Shown piece by piece: positions 31,200-40,818 of a stretch of DNA of 64,000 nt. The position numbers and the translations under genes are program-made. This DNA comes from Aspidiotus rigidus. Its lineage: Eukaryota > Arthropoda > Insecta > Hemiptera > Diaspididae. The DNA is taken from assembly GCA_035079385.1 (NCBI GenBank), contig JAVHKY010000061.1, positions 1,736,001-1,800,000 of the forward strand. The letters run 5' to 3'. The notes below the pieces were generated by a model, which saw only the letters and a program-made list of their open reading frames with translations, was not told where the DNA came from and made no database searches. Position 1 is the first letter of the stretch. The number at the start of each line of letters is the position of its first letter.

Positions 31200-31904
31200 C
31201 TGCAATGCAAATTTGTACATGTCTCATTGAATTGAATAATACATTATAGAGACGAATACTTGTAACTGTATAGAGTAAGAGATTGAAATTTAAATTTGAT
31301 TAGGAATTTCATACTTTTGTACCAAGTTCTTAAAGTGAATTGATCGATAATGGGGAGAAATACGTTGAATGATGAGGATTAATGGGAAAGGAAGTATTGC
31401 GATCGACTTTGTATCAATCTAAAATTGATATCTTCTGCACTGGACGTCGATACATCAAGTCAACACGAGGTCAAATGTGTTGATTCAATGTTAATTGATC
31501 TAATACGATACCGTAGAACGTTTGTCGTACCATAATAGGTAAAAATCATAATTTTTGAATCCCTTTTACCGATCGGTTTGTAAAATTCCTTTCTAATCGG
31601 GTGAGGTTTTTAAATAAATTTCGACGTTCTCGGGGGACAGTAGTGAGCGGAAAAAAAAGAACAAAAAATAACTCTCGCAGTCGCGTAAGCAACGCACAAC
31701 ATTTTTCCTCTACCTGCAATTAAGCATTGCATTGCACTTAAATTTTAACTTTAGTGCTCCAACTTATTCTATAAAACGTTCTCTCAATAAGATGCACACA
31801 TCCTTACCACAGCTCTCTCCCTCCTAATTCATTTCTTGATCATCATACATAATTTAATGTATCCCCAGTCGCTCCTCTTTTCAACCACTCGTAAGTTTTA
31901 TTCG
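31200..31904. other. Likely intron, no gene recognised
   Basis: Contains the words actctcgcagtcgcgtaagc near 31671, echoed by actcacgcagtcgcgtgagt near 62500. Otherwise nothing recognisable. Confidence 0.4.
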
Positions 31905-32051
31905 TCATATGCAAACGATGTCGTCGACGTATCTAGCCCAGAAACGAACGGAGTTGGACGACGCGAGTTCATCTAGAATGTCAGCTTCCATACGGTCCAT
32001 GAAGACGTCGGTTTCGAGAGCGAAAAGAGGTCCTCCCATGGGGAGGCCATC
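31905..32051 (-). pseudogene. Penelope-type reverse transcriptase scrap
   Basis: A 48-codon minus-strand segment: GLPMGGPLFALETDVFMDR (motif B region) and FWARYVDDIVCI (YVDD catalytic motif), ended by a stop. The spacing and words are those of Penelope-like reverse transcriptases, but of a lineage different from the others in the window. No endonuclease is nearby. Confidence 0.75.
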
Positions 32052-32076
32052 TGGAAATTATCTGGAAATTTATAGA

Positions 32077-32167
32077 TGTCCTTCCTAAACACGTACAGAT
32101 TATATCATAGAATTTCGAAAACTAATCTCCACTTTTCGTGAAAATAATCTGTGCGTGTTTAGGAAGG
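32077..32167. repeat. Hairpin repeat
   Basis: ccttcctaaacacgtacaga and tctgtgcgtgtttaggaagg form an inverted pair (arms about 23 bp, few mismatches) with a loop of about 45 bases, next to the Penelope scrap. It may be a junction of two inverted element copies. Confidence 0.55.
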
Positions 32168-33853
32168 CGTTTTGGGTTAGTGAAGTATTAGTGCAGCAAT
32201 CCTTTATGTATAGTTTCTTTTGACGTGGAACACGTCTAATAAGAGAGAAATTTTATAAATGTTCAACAGAAATCAATCAGTGCGCCTCTGGTTTTCATCA
32301 AGTTCACTTCTTTGAAATTAAAAATATTCTATCAACCTATTTGATTATTCTCTTTTTCATAGTATTTCATTTATCTAGCGACCCTGCGTGAAACGTTCTC
32401 CTACCTTACAGCCAAAAACTTGTCTCGCTGTTATTAGTCCAGCGTACCGATCGTAATATAGTGCATTAACTAGGTAAAGAAAATGAAATCAAGAAAATCG
32501 CGAATAACTTGAATGATAAGCTCCGAGAAAGCTTGAGGATTGTTATTCCTTGAAGCTAAAGGTTACCGGAAGACATCTTCACGATTTTTCGATCGTATCG
32601 CGATCTTGAATTTCTCATGAAACTCCGAAACATTCTATTTTCCAAAATGAAAATTACTGACGTTTAATGATTTAACTACAAAGTTATCAAAATTCTTATA
32701 TGCTGCGAATTTACTGATGAATCAACCGGGTATCCTGTCAGAATTAAGAAAAATTGACACGTTTGAAGCCCAATACCGTCTGAAGGACTACAAGGCTAGG
32801 TATACCTATCGAAAACATGCTAGGCACTAAATGAACATGGTTTGTAAGTTTGAAAATGAGATTAATCGACTTGGAGAAAAAATATGGCACACAGGACCGG
32901 CTAATTGCCGAACTAATGTATGGAAAAATTTGTCAGAAACTTCATATTTGACGACTCTCAAAGAAAGGACTTCGAAAAAATTTTTCTGATGCACCAATTT
33001 TTGAGGTACGAGACGTCGAACTGAAGAGGTCACATACGTAGAGTAGCCAAAAGCTGGTAACTTAATTAAGAAAAGTAGGTAAGCGTCGTAGTTCGAACCT
33101 TGTGATTTTTTGCGTTAAACCGCAAATAATCATTTTAATAAAAAAAAAGTTTCATTACTTCCCGAAATTATTTTGTGCGAGAATATTTGTTTGTCTTTCT
33201 ACGTACTCGAACATTTTCGTATCTTGCCCTCGTAATTGAGAAGAGACGCAATGCGCGGGTGGTGGATTTTCATTTCATCCGATCGAAGATTTTCATTGGA
33301 ATCCCAATTTAATTTTTTTTTCTTTTCTTTTCAAAATGGTGATTTCACTTCTTAAAATCTTTCAGAGAGCTTATGTGAAATAAATAATTGAAGAAAGTTT
33401 CTACTTATTTACAAGAAATAATAGATACAAAAACTGCGCAATATTTTCTAATGAACACTCTCTCGTTGACGTATTTTCAACCGGAGTAGTCGGGAGTTTT
33501 ACATAGCATAGGTGCACGTTATCTAGTCCAATAAGCTATATTCTTCTGAACTTTTTCCATCTTATGATATGTCTTTTACAGTTCTGTTCAAGTATTCCTG
33601 AAAAGGACGACTAATCTGTAGATTATTTAAAGTATAGGTATTATCGACCGAAAGAAGCTCTGATTAGATAAAAAAAACTATCTATCTTATGGCGTAGTTT
33701 TGGTTGTTTTTTTTTCATAACAACGCAGTATTCAAAGATTTTTTATTTTTGTCTGCCTCATTTACTTTCTTCGTTATACTTATTTCTATGCTTCAAATAC
33801 AGATTTCTTTTTGCTATCGTTCATTTTTCTTTTCTTTTTCTTAAATATATACA
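32168..33853. other. No gene recognised
   Basis: AT-rich sequence with short random frames. No domain, RNA gene or clear repeat was found. Confidence 0.45.
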
Positions 33854-34650
33854 TGTTACGCCGAATTCGAGCAATTGCACAATGCGCGCAGTCTGCAGCA
33901 ATTCCACCAAATGCGTGTAGTCATCAACCTCTTTGCTGATAGCACGCAGTCGGTATCGTGATTGCTAAATATGCGCAAAATACTGATGAGTGCGCGCGAT
34001 TGGCAATATTTGAATGCAGATTGCGCGCATTCAGCAAATTATCATTTTGAATAGTATCCTGAATTTGTGCAGTTAACAAGTGCGCGCAAATGCTAAAAGA
34101 AATTCTGCCGAATTCATGCATACAAAAATATATTGGGCATACGTATAGGCCAAAAATTGAAAGATTGATTCATTTGGAAAAAAATATAACAAATTACACT
34201 AAAAATATTCAATTATTTAAAAAGATTTTAAGTTGTCGACATGTTATTGTCGCACGTGCGGCCGGCGTGGCAAGCAGAATTGCATTAGAGCCCAGACTTG
34301 ACGCACGCACATCGCTTTGTGAGACACTTTTGCCGGCAGTTCCAGCGACAATAACCATGTCCAGTTCTAACGAAATCGAGCCGGACCAATTCTCGAATCC
34401 TGAATTCGGCTTCCGGGACATCGCTCACTGCTAAGGAAGTACACTTTGTCGCGTCCAGAGCATTTCATTCAAGGATGTTTCGTTCTTGCCATGAATTTAC
34501 CATCTTCTTCCATTACGACTATGAGATTTCGTGCGTCGCTACGACCCTGATCAAACTCAGGAATACGTAAGAGAGCATTGCCTCCCTCTTTCTGAGGGGG
34601 AAGTAAACCTTTCCCTCGAGTAACCATTCTGTCAGCTTGTTCCTTCAAAA
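33854..34650 (-). mobile_element. Ginger-like transposon 3' end (minus orientation)
   Basis: TGTTACGCCGAATTCG at 33854 matches the terminus of the Ginger-like element at 17778. The adjoining 33870-34100 carries about seven copies of TGCGCGC or close variants at spacings of roughly 40 bases, an array-type end with a different unit. Upstream on the minus strand lie a KRBA2-like integrase C-terminus and a Cys-rich tail (34240-34640). I see no opposite end with GGCGTAACA, so the element is truncated. Confidence 0.55.
34240..34650 (-). pseudogene. KRBA2/Ginger-like integrase C-terminus with Cys-rich tail
   Basis: The minus strand reads KEQADRMVTRGKGLLPP...NALLRIPEFD.GRSDARNLI.VVMEEDGKFM. After a frame break it reads NCRQKCLTKRCACVKSGL (stop) CNSACHAGRTC. 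This order (a beta-rich module with R.PxxDRG..D.RN, then a Cys-rich tail) is that of KRAB-A-domain-2-like integrases carried by Ginger-type transposons. The frame contains an in-frame stop and at least one frameshift. The integrase core is absent here. Confidence 0.6.
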
Positions 34651-34793
34651 TTTGAGTAGGTCAGATTTTTAGACTGTATTAATCAATCATTCATCACCTG
34701 TTGATTCGTAAAAACTCGAATAAAAGCCGCAAACTATGTATCAATAATGGTAAAATAGAAAAATCACAAAAAAAATCAGTAGGTAACTAGGTA

Positions 34794-35777
34794 CTACTCT
34801 GAATCATCTTCCTCGCTAGAAATTGCTGAGTCGTCATCTTCATCGGTCGAAGAACATTCATTTTCACTGTCCTCCCATAAGATATCGTCTTCGGTACCAT
34901 CCAGGGAATTAGAAATACAACATTTTTGGAAGGATTTCTCGATCATTGTCCCGGGAATTTTTTTCCACGCTCGATCGACCCAATGTGCTATTTCACTAGC
35001 AGGGGCTTTCTTTATTTTACCAGTGGCAGTTAGTGGTAGATTGTCTTGCATCAGCCAGTGATCGTATTCCATTTTCAGATAGTCCTTAGATGGTTTATTG
35101 ATACTGACATCCAACGGCTGAAGTTGCTATGTCATACCGACAGAAATAATGACTATGTCGAAGTTCCCATCGCTTATGCTTTTCCTCACGTCGTCAGTCA
35201 AATGGCCTTTGAACGAGTCCAGTACTAACAAGCCCCTTTGCGAACGCACGACTTTCGGGCGTCTTCCCCATACTAAACGAGTCCACTCTTGCATGAGCTC
35301 TCCCGTCATCCACGAATTCTCATTGGCACGAACAATTACAGTACGCGGAAATTTTTCATTCTTGGGTATAGTTTTTCGTCGCAAAATTATGTAAGGGGGG
35401 AGTTTGTTTCCGTCAGCTGTGATGCATAGCATGACCGTTATTCGACATTTCTCGTAACCTGTGCTCAAAACCTTGACTTCTTTATCTCCTTTCGTGTGAA
35501 CAGTCGTATTTCGTAACATGTCAAAGTAAACTGGGGTCTCATCAGCATTTCCAATATCACTCAAACAGTACCCCTTTTCTTTACGTAGTCTTATCACAAA
35601 TCGCTGGAAACTCACCAGTTTCTCTTCATATTCCGCAGGAAGTTTCTGACATATCGTTGTACGACGCCTCAAAGCCAGCCCAGATCTCTTCATGAAACGG
35701 TCACACCAACCAGGGGAGGCTTTGAAATTTGCATCTCCAATAAACTTGTCCTTACCTTTGCGTGACCTTCGAAACAA
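34794..35777 (-). pseudogene. pogo/jerky-type DDE transposase (N-terminally truncated)
   Basis: The minus-strand frame 35777-35127 runs into an in-frame TAG and continues in the same frame to 34794. It shows CENP-B/jerky-family words WCDRFMKRSGL (end of a helix-turn-helix DNA-binding domain), NADETPVYFDM (first catalytic Asp), VLDSFKGHLTDDV (second) and LDVSINKPSK with the third Asp just after the stop. An acidic tail (DSENECSSTDEDDD) closes it. The usual N-terminal helix-turn-helix is cut at 35777. I did not find certain TIRs. The family is DDE-1 (pogo/Tigger). Confidence 0.8.
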
Positions 35778-36545
35778 TTGACAAAATCATAGAGTTTCAT
35801 AGTAGATTACTGTACAGTGGCGGTAAGTAAGCGATTAATGTCGAGTGCGAAGTTGGCGGAACGAGCGCAGCGAGTGTAGCCGTCGCACGAAACACATTTA
35901 TTATTATTCAGAAAGAAATTTCAGAAATATATTCATAGACACTTAGACGAGGCGACGATTCTCAAACTCTATGACTTCCAGTTTTTGTTACGCTAATTTC
36001 TAATTTTTCTCATCACATCAGCCTATTGGTGAAAACATCGCTACAGGTGATTACAAGACTTCCCGCACAATGGGATAAGAGATTATGTCGTAATAACAAA
36101 AATGAATTTCAATCATCCTTCATTACAAGTCGTGACACAACATTTGACAGGAACGTGTTCCACGCCACCGCAATTTAGTTGTACTAAACATATTAAAATT
36201 GCGGGGCGTCCAGGGGGTGGGGGGCAGGCGCGAAGCGCCGAGTTTTTTCATTATTTTTTTATTAATTTTTTTTTCAATTATGAACTACTAAGAGCCTGTC
36301 ATCAGAGCTTTAAGCTTAGACGGGGTGTTATTGAGTTCAGATGGGGGGAGAGAGAATTTGATTGTTAAAGGAATTGAAAGATGTTGAGGACAGATGGAGA
36401 ACCGTCTGGTAGTTCTTCTATGTGATTGTGAGGGATGAGTCAAGAGTTTGGGAGTGAGGCTAATTTGTGGCCAGAAAAGATATGTTGAATGATTGGGGGG
36501 AAGGATATGAAAGTTGCAATCAGAGCATGGAAGAGGCATAAGATT
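35778..36545. other. Repeat-rich flank, no gene recognised
   Basis: CAGTGGCGG at 35817 has an inverted partner CCGCCACTG near 37482, but the flanks do not give a clean duplication. A 60-base segment at 35845-35905 (gagcgcagcgagtg...) resembles 36925-36965 (gagcaaagcgagtg...). G-rich sequence occurs at 36200-36240. Confidence 0.4.
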
Positions 36546-36705
36546 AAGGCGCTGGAGTTCTTCTCGCTCAATGTAAACAGAGATTCGCAATTGGAAAAAT
36601 CAAGGCGGTGGTGTACGTTCTTTATGGACCTACCACCACCACACCACTTGATTCTTCAGATTGCACATCTGTTTACATTGAGCGAGAATACCTCTAGCGC
36701 CTTTA
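36546..36705. repeat. Hairpin with CTCGCTCAATGTAAACAGA arms
   Basis: aaggcgctggag...tctcgctcaatgtaaacaga at about 36547 pairs with tctgtttacattgagcgaga...ctagcgcctt at about 36670-36703; arms about 35 bp, loop about 75 bp. MITE-like or a junction of inverted copies. Confidence 0.55.
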
Positions 36706-37097
36706 TAAGATGGGTGTTGCGTGTGTGTGAGTCTAAAGTGACCAGTGAATTCAATTTGTAGTATGAGACCAGCTGGAACGCGCGCTGAGCGAAGAGCAGA
36801 GAGAGAAAGAAGATATTCTGCTCAACTGGGCTCCGTCGTTTCATGCGCGCTCAACAATAAAAGTGAGAGAAAATTAGTAGATTAGGCGTCAGGCGCGGAA
36901 AGTGAACGATTGCCGAGTACAAACTTTGACGAGCGAGCAAAGCGAGTGAGGCAACCGTACGAGGTAATCGGTTCACTTTTTAAGGCTGGCGCGTATGCTA
37001 TTTTAATGCAAGATGGTCGGAAAGGCTGTGTTTCCGCGGAGGTTTTTGTGGTGGAAAGCGAGTCTTTTCTGCTTGATGAAGAAAAATTTGTCGCTGT

Positions 37098-37150
37098 GCT
37101 GGAAAGTACTTTCCGCACCTGGACGGTGGTGCGGAAAGTACTTTCCAGCT
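37098..37150. repeat. Perfect hairpin built on GGAAAGTACTTTCC
   Basis: GCTGGAAAGTACTTTCCGCAC at 37098 and its exact complement ending at about 37150, with a spacer of about 10 bases. Each arm is itself a palindrome. A looser version occurs at 51920-51992. Confidence 0.85.
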
Positions 37151-37248
37151 CAGTGCGGCGTGTGTCCCCACTTCTACCAGCAACTGCCATTCCTTCTCTC
37201 GTCGTATTATTCTTACTTCAGTCTGATTTTGTGTCGTTTGATCCGTCG

Positions 37249-37317
37249 CCGCAGGATTTGAACTCGTGTCACCCACGCGTGAAGCCACTACTCTAACCAC
37301 TCAACTACTGTAGCCTT
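37249..37317 (-). repeat. tRNA-like segment (possible SINE head)
   Basis: Minus strand: GTAGTTGAGTGGTTAGAG resembles an A box region and GAGTTCAAATCC a B box, at tRNA-like spacing. The acceptor arms do not pair well enough for a functional tRNA, so a tRNA-derived short retroposon is more likely. Confidence 0.4.
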
Positions 37318-37790
37318 ACATCAATTTGCGTGTAATTTGATTATAAATCTTTTTATACGCAACTACAGTTGTTGAGTCGTGTACTAGCGTGAGAGTGCTG
37401 CCAATGCAAAGTGTACGGAACCTTTCCTCCCATCTTGCATTAAAGCATTGTATTTATCAGTGTTGAAAAGTAACCAATTCCGCCACTGATACGTAATGTA
37501 CTATTAATGGAAGATGAGAGTAGATATATCATGTATGTTCTGGGACACTTTAGGACAGACAACTTTTTACTCCTTTTTTACAACATTTTTCACTGTTTTT
37601 CATACACATATTTTCCTACACCATTCTCTATTTTTGTCATAAAAACAGCTTTTTTACAACATTTTCACCTGTTTTTTAAATATTTTCTAAAATAATTTTT
37701 TTTTAATTATTCCTATAAATCACCTATTAAGTAAATCACTTTTTACTTGTTTTTTATCACTTTTTTCACTGTTTTTTGTATACATATTTG

Positions 37791-39169
37791 TAAGAGATCC
37801 CTAGAGCATGAGGTTAGAGAAGGAGATCACTGAACAAAGGGGGCTTTGTATGATGTACCAAAATATTGGGATGTATGCTAATAACCAAAGTGAATAGAGG
37901 AAATACATATAGATTGCGATCAGATATAATTAAAGGGACTCACTTAGTTGGATACATCTTAAATGAACTACAGATTTAAAAAGAAAGTCGAGGCAACGCA
38001 ATAATAAGAATAAGAAAAGAATCTACATAGTGAGGCCAAAATTAGCGGTTAACTGCACAAACGTAAAAATGATAAGATGATTAAGAAAACAACACATCAG
38101 TTGGTAATTAGATTGATTTGCAAACAAGAGAGATATGACAGCGCACAGAATACGTTAACAAAATTGTTCTTTAAAATTTGAACTCTCTGATTAGGTTAGC
38201 TGGAAGAGCTTATATAGGGAATGAACAGGGTGTAGAATATTGTAACAGGTAATCGGGTAGAGTAAATATTGAAAGAGACTTGTAAAAATATGTAGAAAGA
38301 AATATGATTGTAACGGGGAATGGAAAATTTGGTAGGTTCAATAGCAAAAGAGACTTGTAATAAGATATAGGAATAAATACCATTGTAATAAGATTGTCAA
38401 ATAAATGAGTGTTGTTATAAGGAATCGTGCAAGCGAATGAAGGTGGTGCAAATGATGTAAATATTGAAGTGCATGTAACAGGTGTATTTCATACAATATT
38501 TTCTTACACTATTCTCTATTTTCCTCATAAATTTTAATATAAGTCCTACTTCTCTAGGTTCATTAGATGTTGAGCTATACCTCTCAAAAATCAGACAAAG
38601 TTTGATCTTCTTATGAACTCCGCAAATAAAATTACAACTCTCATTAATTCATTTACTTTGGTTATTATTCCGTTTGGTGATGAAAATTCATGAATCTTGA
38701 GAATGACATACCAGAAGTTGACTTCCATTAGTCAACAATTTTGAGCAACATCAAGTACGACGTACCAGAAGTAAACTTCCATTACTCAGCAATTTTTGAG
38801 CAACAAATTAAAATCCAATCAGCACATGAAAAACTCTATTCCACTACTCTATGACGATCCAGAAGTAGACTTCTGCTACGTCATTAACTGTCGTATGTAT
38901 GAGTTAGAACAAGAAGTCCTTTTTTAACATACTACTCACATTTATGATGAACCAGAAGTAGACTTCTACTACGTCATAGATCTTTGTAACCTTCCCGCTG
39001 TGTTTCACATGTGCAAGTTGGGAGGCACCAACGCTCACATTAAAGGTTCAATATGACAAACAGGATTATTTTTAATTTATTTTATTAATTCGATTTTAAT
39101 TGTTCATCTTTATTTGTTCATTCTATCTTAATAATATTGGAAACATCAGAAGATGAATAAGAATCTTTG
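37791..39169. other. AT-rich stretch, no gene recognised apart from a palindromic repeat
   Basis: No coding domain. It contains the CCAGAAGT...ACTTC repeats annotated separately. Probably Polinton-2 non-coding or decayed DNA. Confidence 0.4.
38709..38975. repeat. Four spaced copies of palindromic CCAGAAGTAGACTTC
   Basis: ccagaagttgacttccatta, ccagaagtaaacttccatta, ccagaagtagacttctgcta and ccagaagtagacttctacta occur at about 38711, 38765, 38860 and 38949, mostly preceded by gac/gat and followed by a gtca-type word (tacgtcat). Each contains the palindrome GAAGTNNACTTC. Spacing is irregular (50-95 bases). No frame or known cassette explains it. Confidence 0.7.
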
Positions 39170-39409
39170 TCACTTCTCCAATAAATGGCTACCTATATTA
39201 GAATGAGTATTCATTAAAGACTTTATTTCATTTATTTGTTGATAAAATTTTTCAAGAGTTATTCCTAGATTTCCGAGTCGTTTATAACTAAACCAGAGCT
39301 CACCAACACGTCTCAATTTTAAAGCTTGACGATTGGAAATTCCAAAACCATCTTCAACAGAAGTAGAAAATGATACATTTACTTCCTGCTTTATTGAAAA
39401 CATGTCCAT
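39170..39409 (-). CDS. Small Polinton-2 protein, unknown
   Basis: 79 codons. The protein starts MDMFSIKQEVNVSFSTSVED and contains RRVGELWFSYKRLGNLG. It is polar, with no transmembrane segment or known motif. It may be the 3' part of a gene together with the minus-strand frame at 39485-39796, from which it is separated by stops. Coding status is uncertain. Confidence 0.35.
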   Translation of the reverse strand: MDMFSIKQEVNVSFSTSVEDGFGISNRQALKLRRVGELWFSYKRLGNLGITLEKFYQQINEIKSLMNTHSNIGSHLLEK

Positions 39410-39484
39410 ATCGACAATAATCCGAGAATAATCTCTTGGTATTGTACTTCAAAATTTTCTTACCTTTCTCTCGAAGAAATTATA

Positions 39485-39796
39485 TTAACGTATCGAAATT
39501 ATTTTCATAATTTTTAGGAAAGAAATTATATTAGGTGGTTCATAACAAATCACTAATGATGATAAATATTTATAAAGGTCTTCACCATACAATTTCTTGA
39601 ACAAACGAGACTTTGAAATTACATTTTTAATTACAAAATTTATTATTTTATTAGTATTATTCATTTTTGGAAGAGATAACTTAGGCCTACCTGATTCTAA
39701 TTCAATATGTTTTTCATCATCTTCCTTAAAAATTTCAACTAGAGATTCTAATTCATTAAGAGCTAAATTGAGAGAAATGTTGTTTACTGTAGCCAT
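39485..39796 (-). CDS. Polinton-2 protein, unknown
   Basis: 103 codons with a strong start context (ATG just after an AT-rich leader): MATVNNISLNLALNELESLVEI, then a lysine/asparagine-rich helical region. I do not recognise it. Its base composition matches the other frames of this element and differs from the hAT insertion next door. Confidence 0.4.
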   Translation of the reverse strand: MATVNNISLNLALNELESLVEIFKEDDEKHIELESGRPKLSLPKMNNTNKIINFVIKNVISKSRLFKKLYGEDLYKYLSSLVICYEPPNIISFLKIMKIISIR

Positions 39797-40818
39797 GTTG
39801 AACCAAATTTAAGTGCACAGTTGGAAAGAGAGAAACACCCAGTCATTTTGACGACGTGGTCAACCAGTTCAGGGTGAACAGATTCAATACGAAAATTTTT
39901 TTAAATTTCATGATCATAGTGTGAACAGATTCAACGTGATTTTTTTCTTAATTCGATGATAATTTATAACATAAGACAATGCATTAATTTGTCATAATTT
40001 TTCCCTTTTATAATTTTGAAAGAAACCCATCAAATTTCATCCACTCCATGTGAGCAAAATGTCTGTTTTTTGATAATAACGCATAATTCATTGGGCTTGT
40101 TTGATTGTACTTGGACTTCCGTCTTGTTTAGGCGTCATGGAACAGTCTACACTTGTTTGATTGTAAAGACGTAAAGAGTATCCTTGTTCCAGCTCACAAA
40201 GACTGCAGCCATGCAGAACACAACTCCATTGTCTGACCTGCACGTTGATTTTCCACTACATTGATAGGAGACCTAGAGTAGGTGTTCTATAATGACATGA
40301 ACTTGAGGATTATGTTTCCTTTCTGTAACTCTTCTCATCTGATTTATTTAAATTAATTGTTTGCTATTTTTTCTTGATCCAAATTTTTTTCTTTTTCCTT
40401 TAAGATTTCTCTCTGTCAAAGTGCTAGTGTAGCTCTAAATCTAAATCTTAAAAAACAACAACCAGAATTTCTGATCATTTCAAAGAGCATTCTTTTCTGA
40501 CTGTCAAAGCATGGAATGACGACAAATGTGTATGGTAGTTGAGGAGTCTGAACTGGTATCTCATTTTTCAATCAGTTTCATATTCAGTGGTTTGTTCTAT
40601 TTGGTTTGACATTCTTGTAATGTATTCTTTTTGTGTCTCACTGTCAGATTTTTTATAGCTTCTTCCTTTTTTCTTATTTTTTCTATTTTGATCATTTTTA
40701 AGAATGGTAGGTATATGATTTATGAGAATTTTCAATAAATTTATCAATCATTTTCTCAATATCAATATACTCTACATCCAATTCACCCCTAAAAACTATA
40801 TCCATTTATTACCTAAGA
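39797..40818. other. No gene recognised up to hAT insertion
   Basis: T-rich, stop-dense sequence. The last about 110 bases read on the minus strand as a decayed continuation, in a shifted frame, of the ORF interrupted by the hAT element at 43094-43277. Confidence 0.4.

Larger units (their letters stand above)
36740..37790 (+). repeat. Long inverted repeat, left copy (candidate Polinton-2 TIR)
   Basis: It shares with 51456-52375 (inverted) the head tcaatttgtagtatgagacc + agctggaa.gcgcgct, a GGAAAGTA-rich hairpin block, and the tail from atgagagtagatatatcatg through ttttcactgtttttcataca to about 37790. Intervening parts differ. Order and orientation suggest the two copies are ends of one element enclosing 37.8-51.4 kb. 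Confidence 0.6.

Noticed and set aside
35816..37491. A transposon with CAGTGGCGG termini
   Set aside because: Only nine bases pair, the flanks give neither a TA nor an 8-bp duplication, and the interval overlaps the long inverted repeat of Polinton 2.
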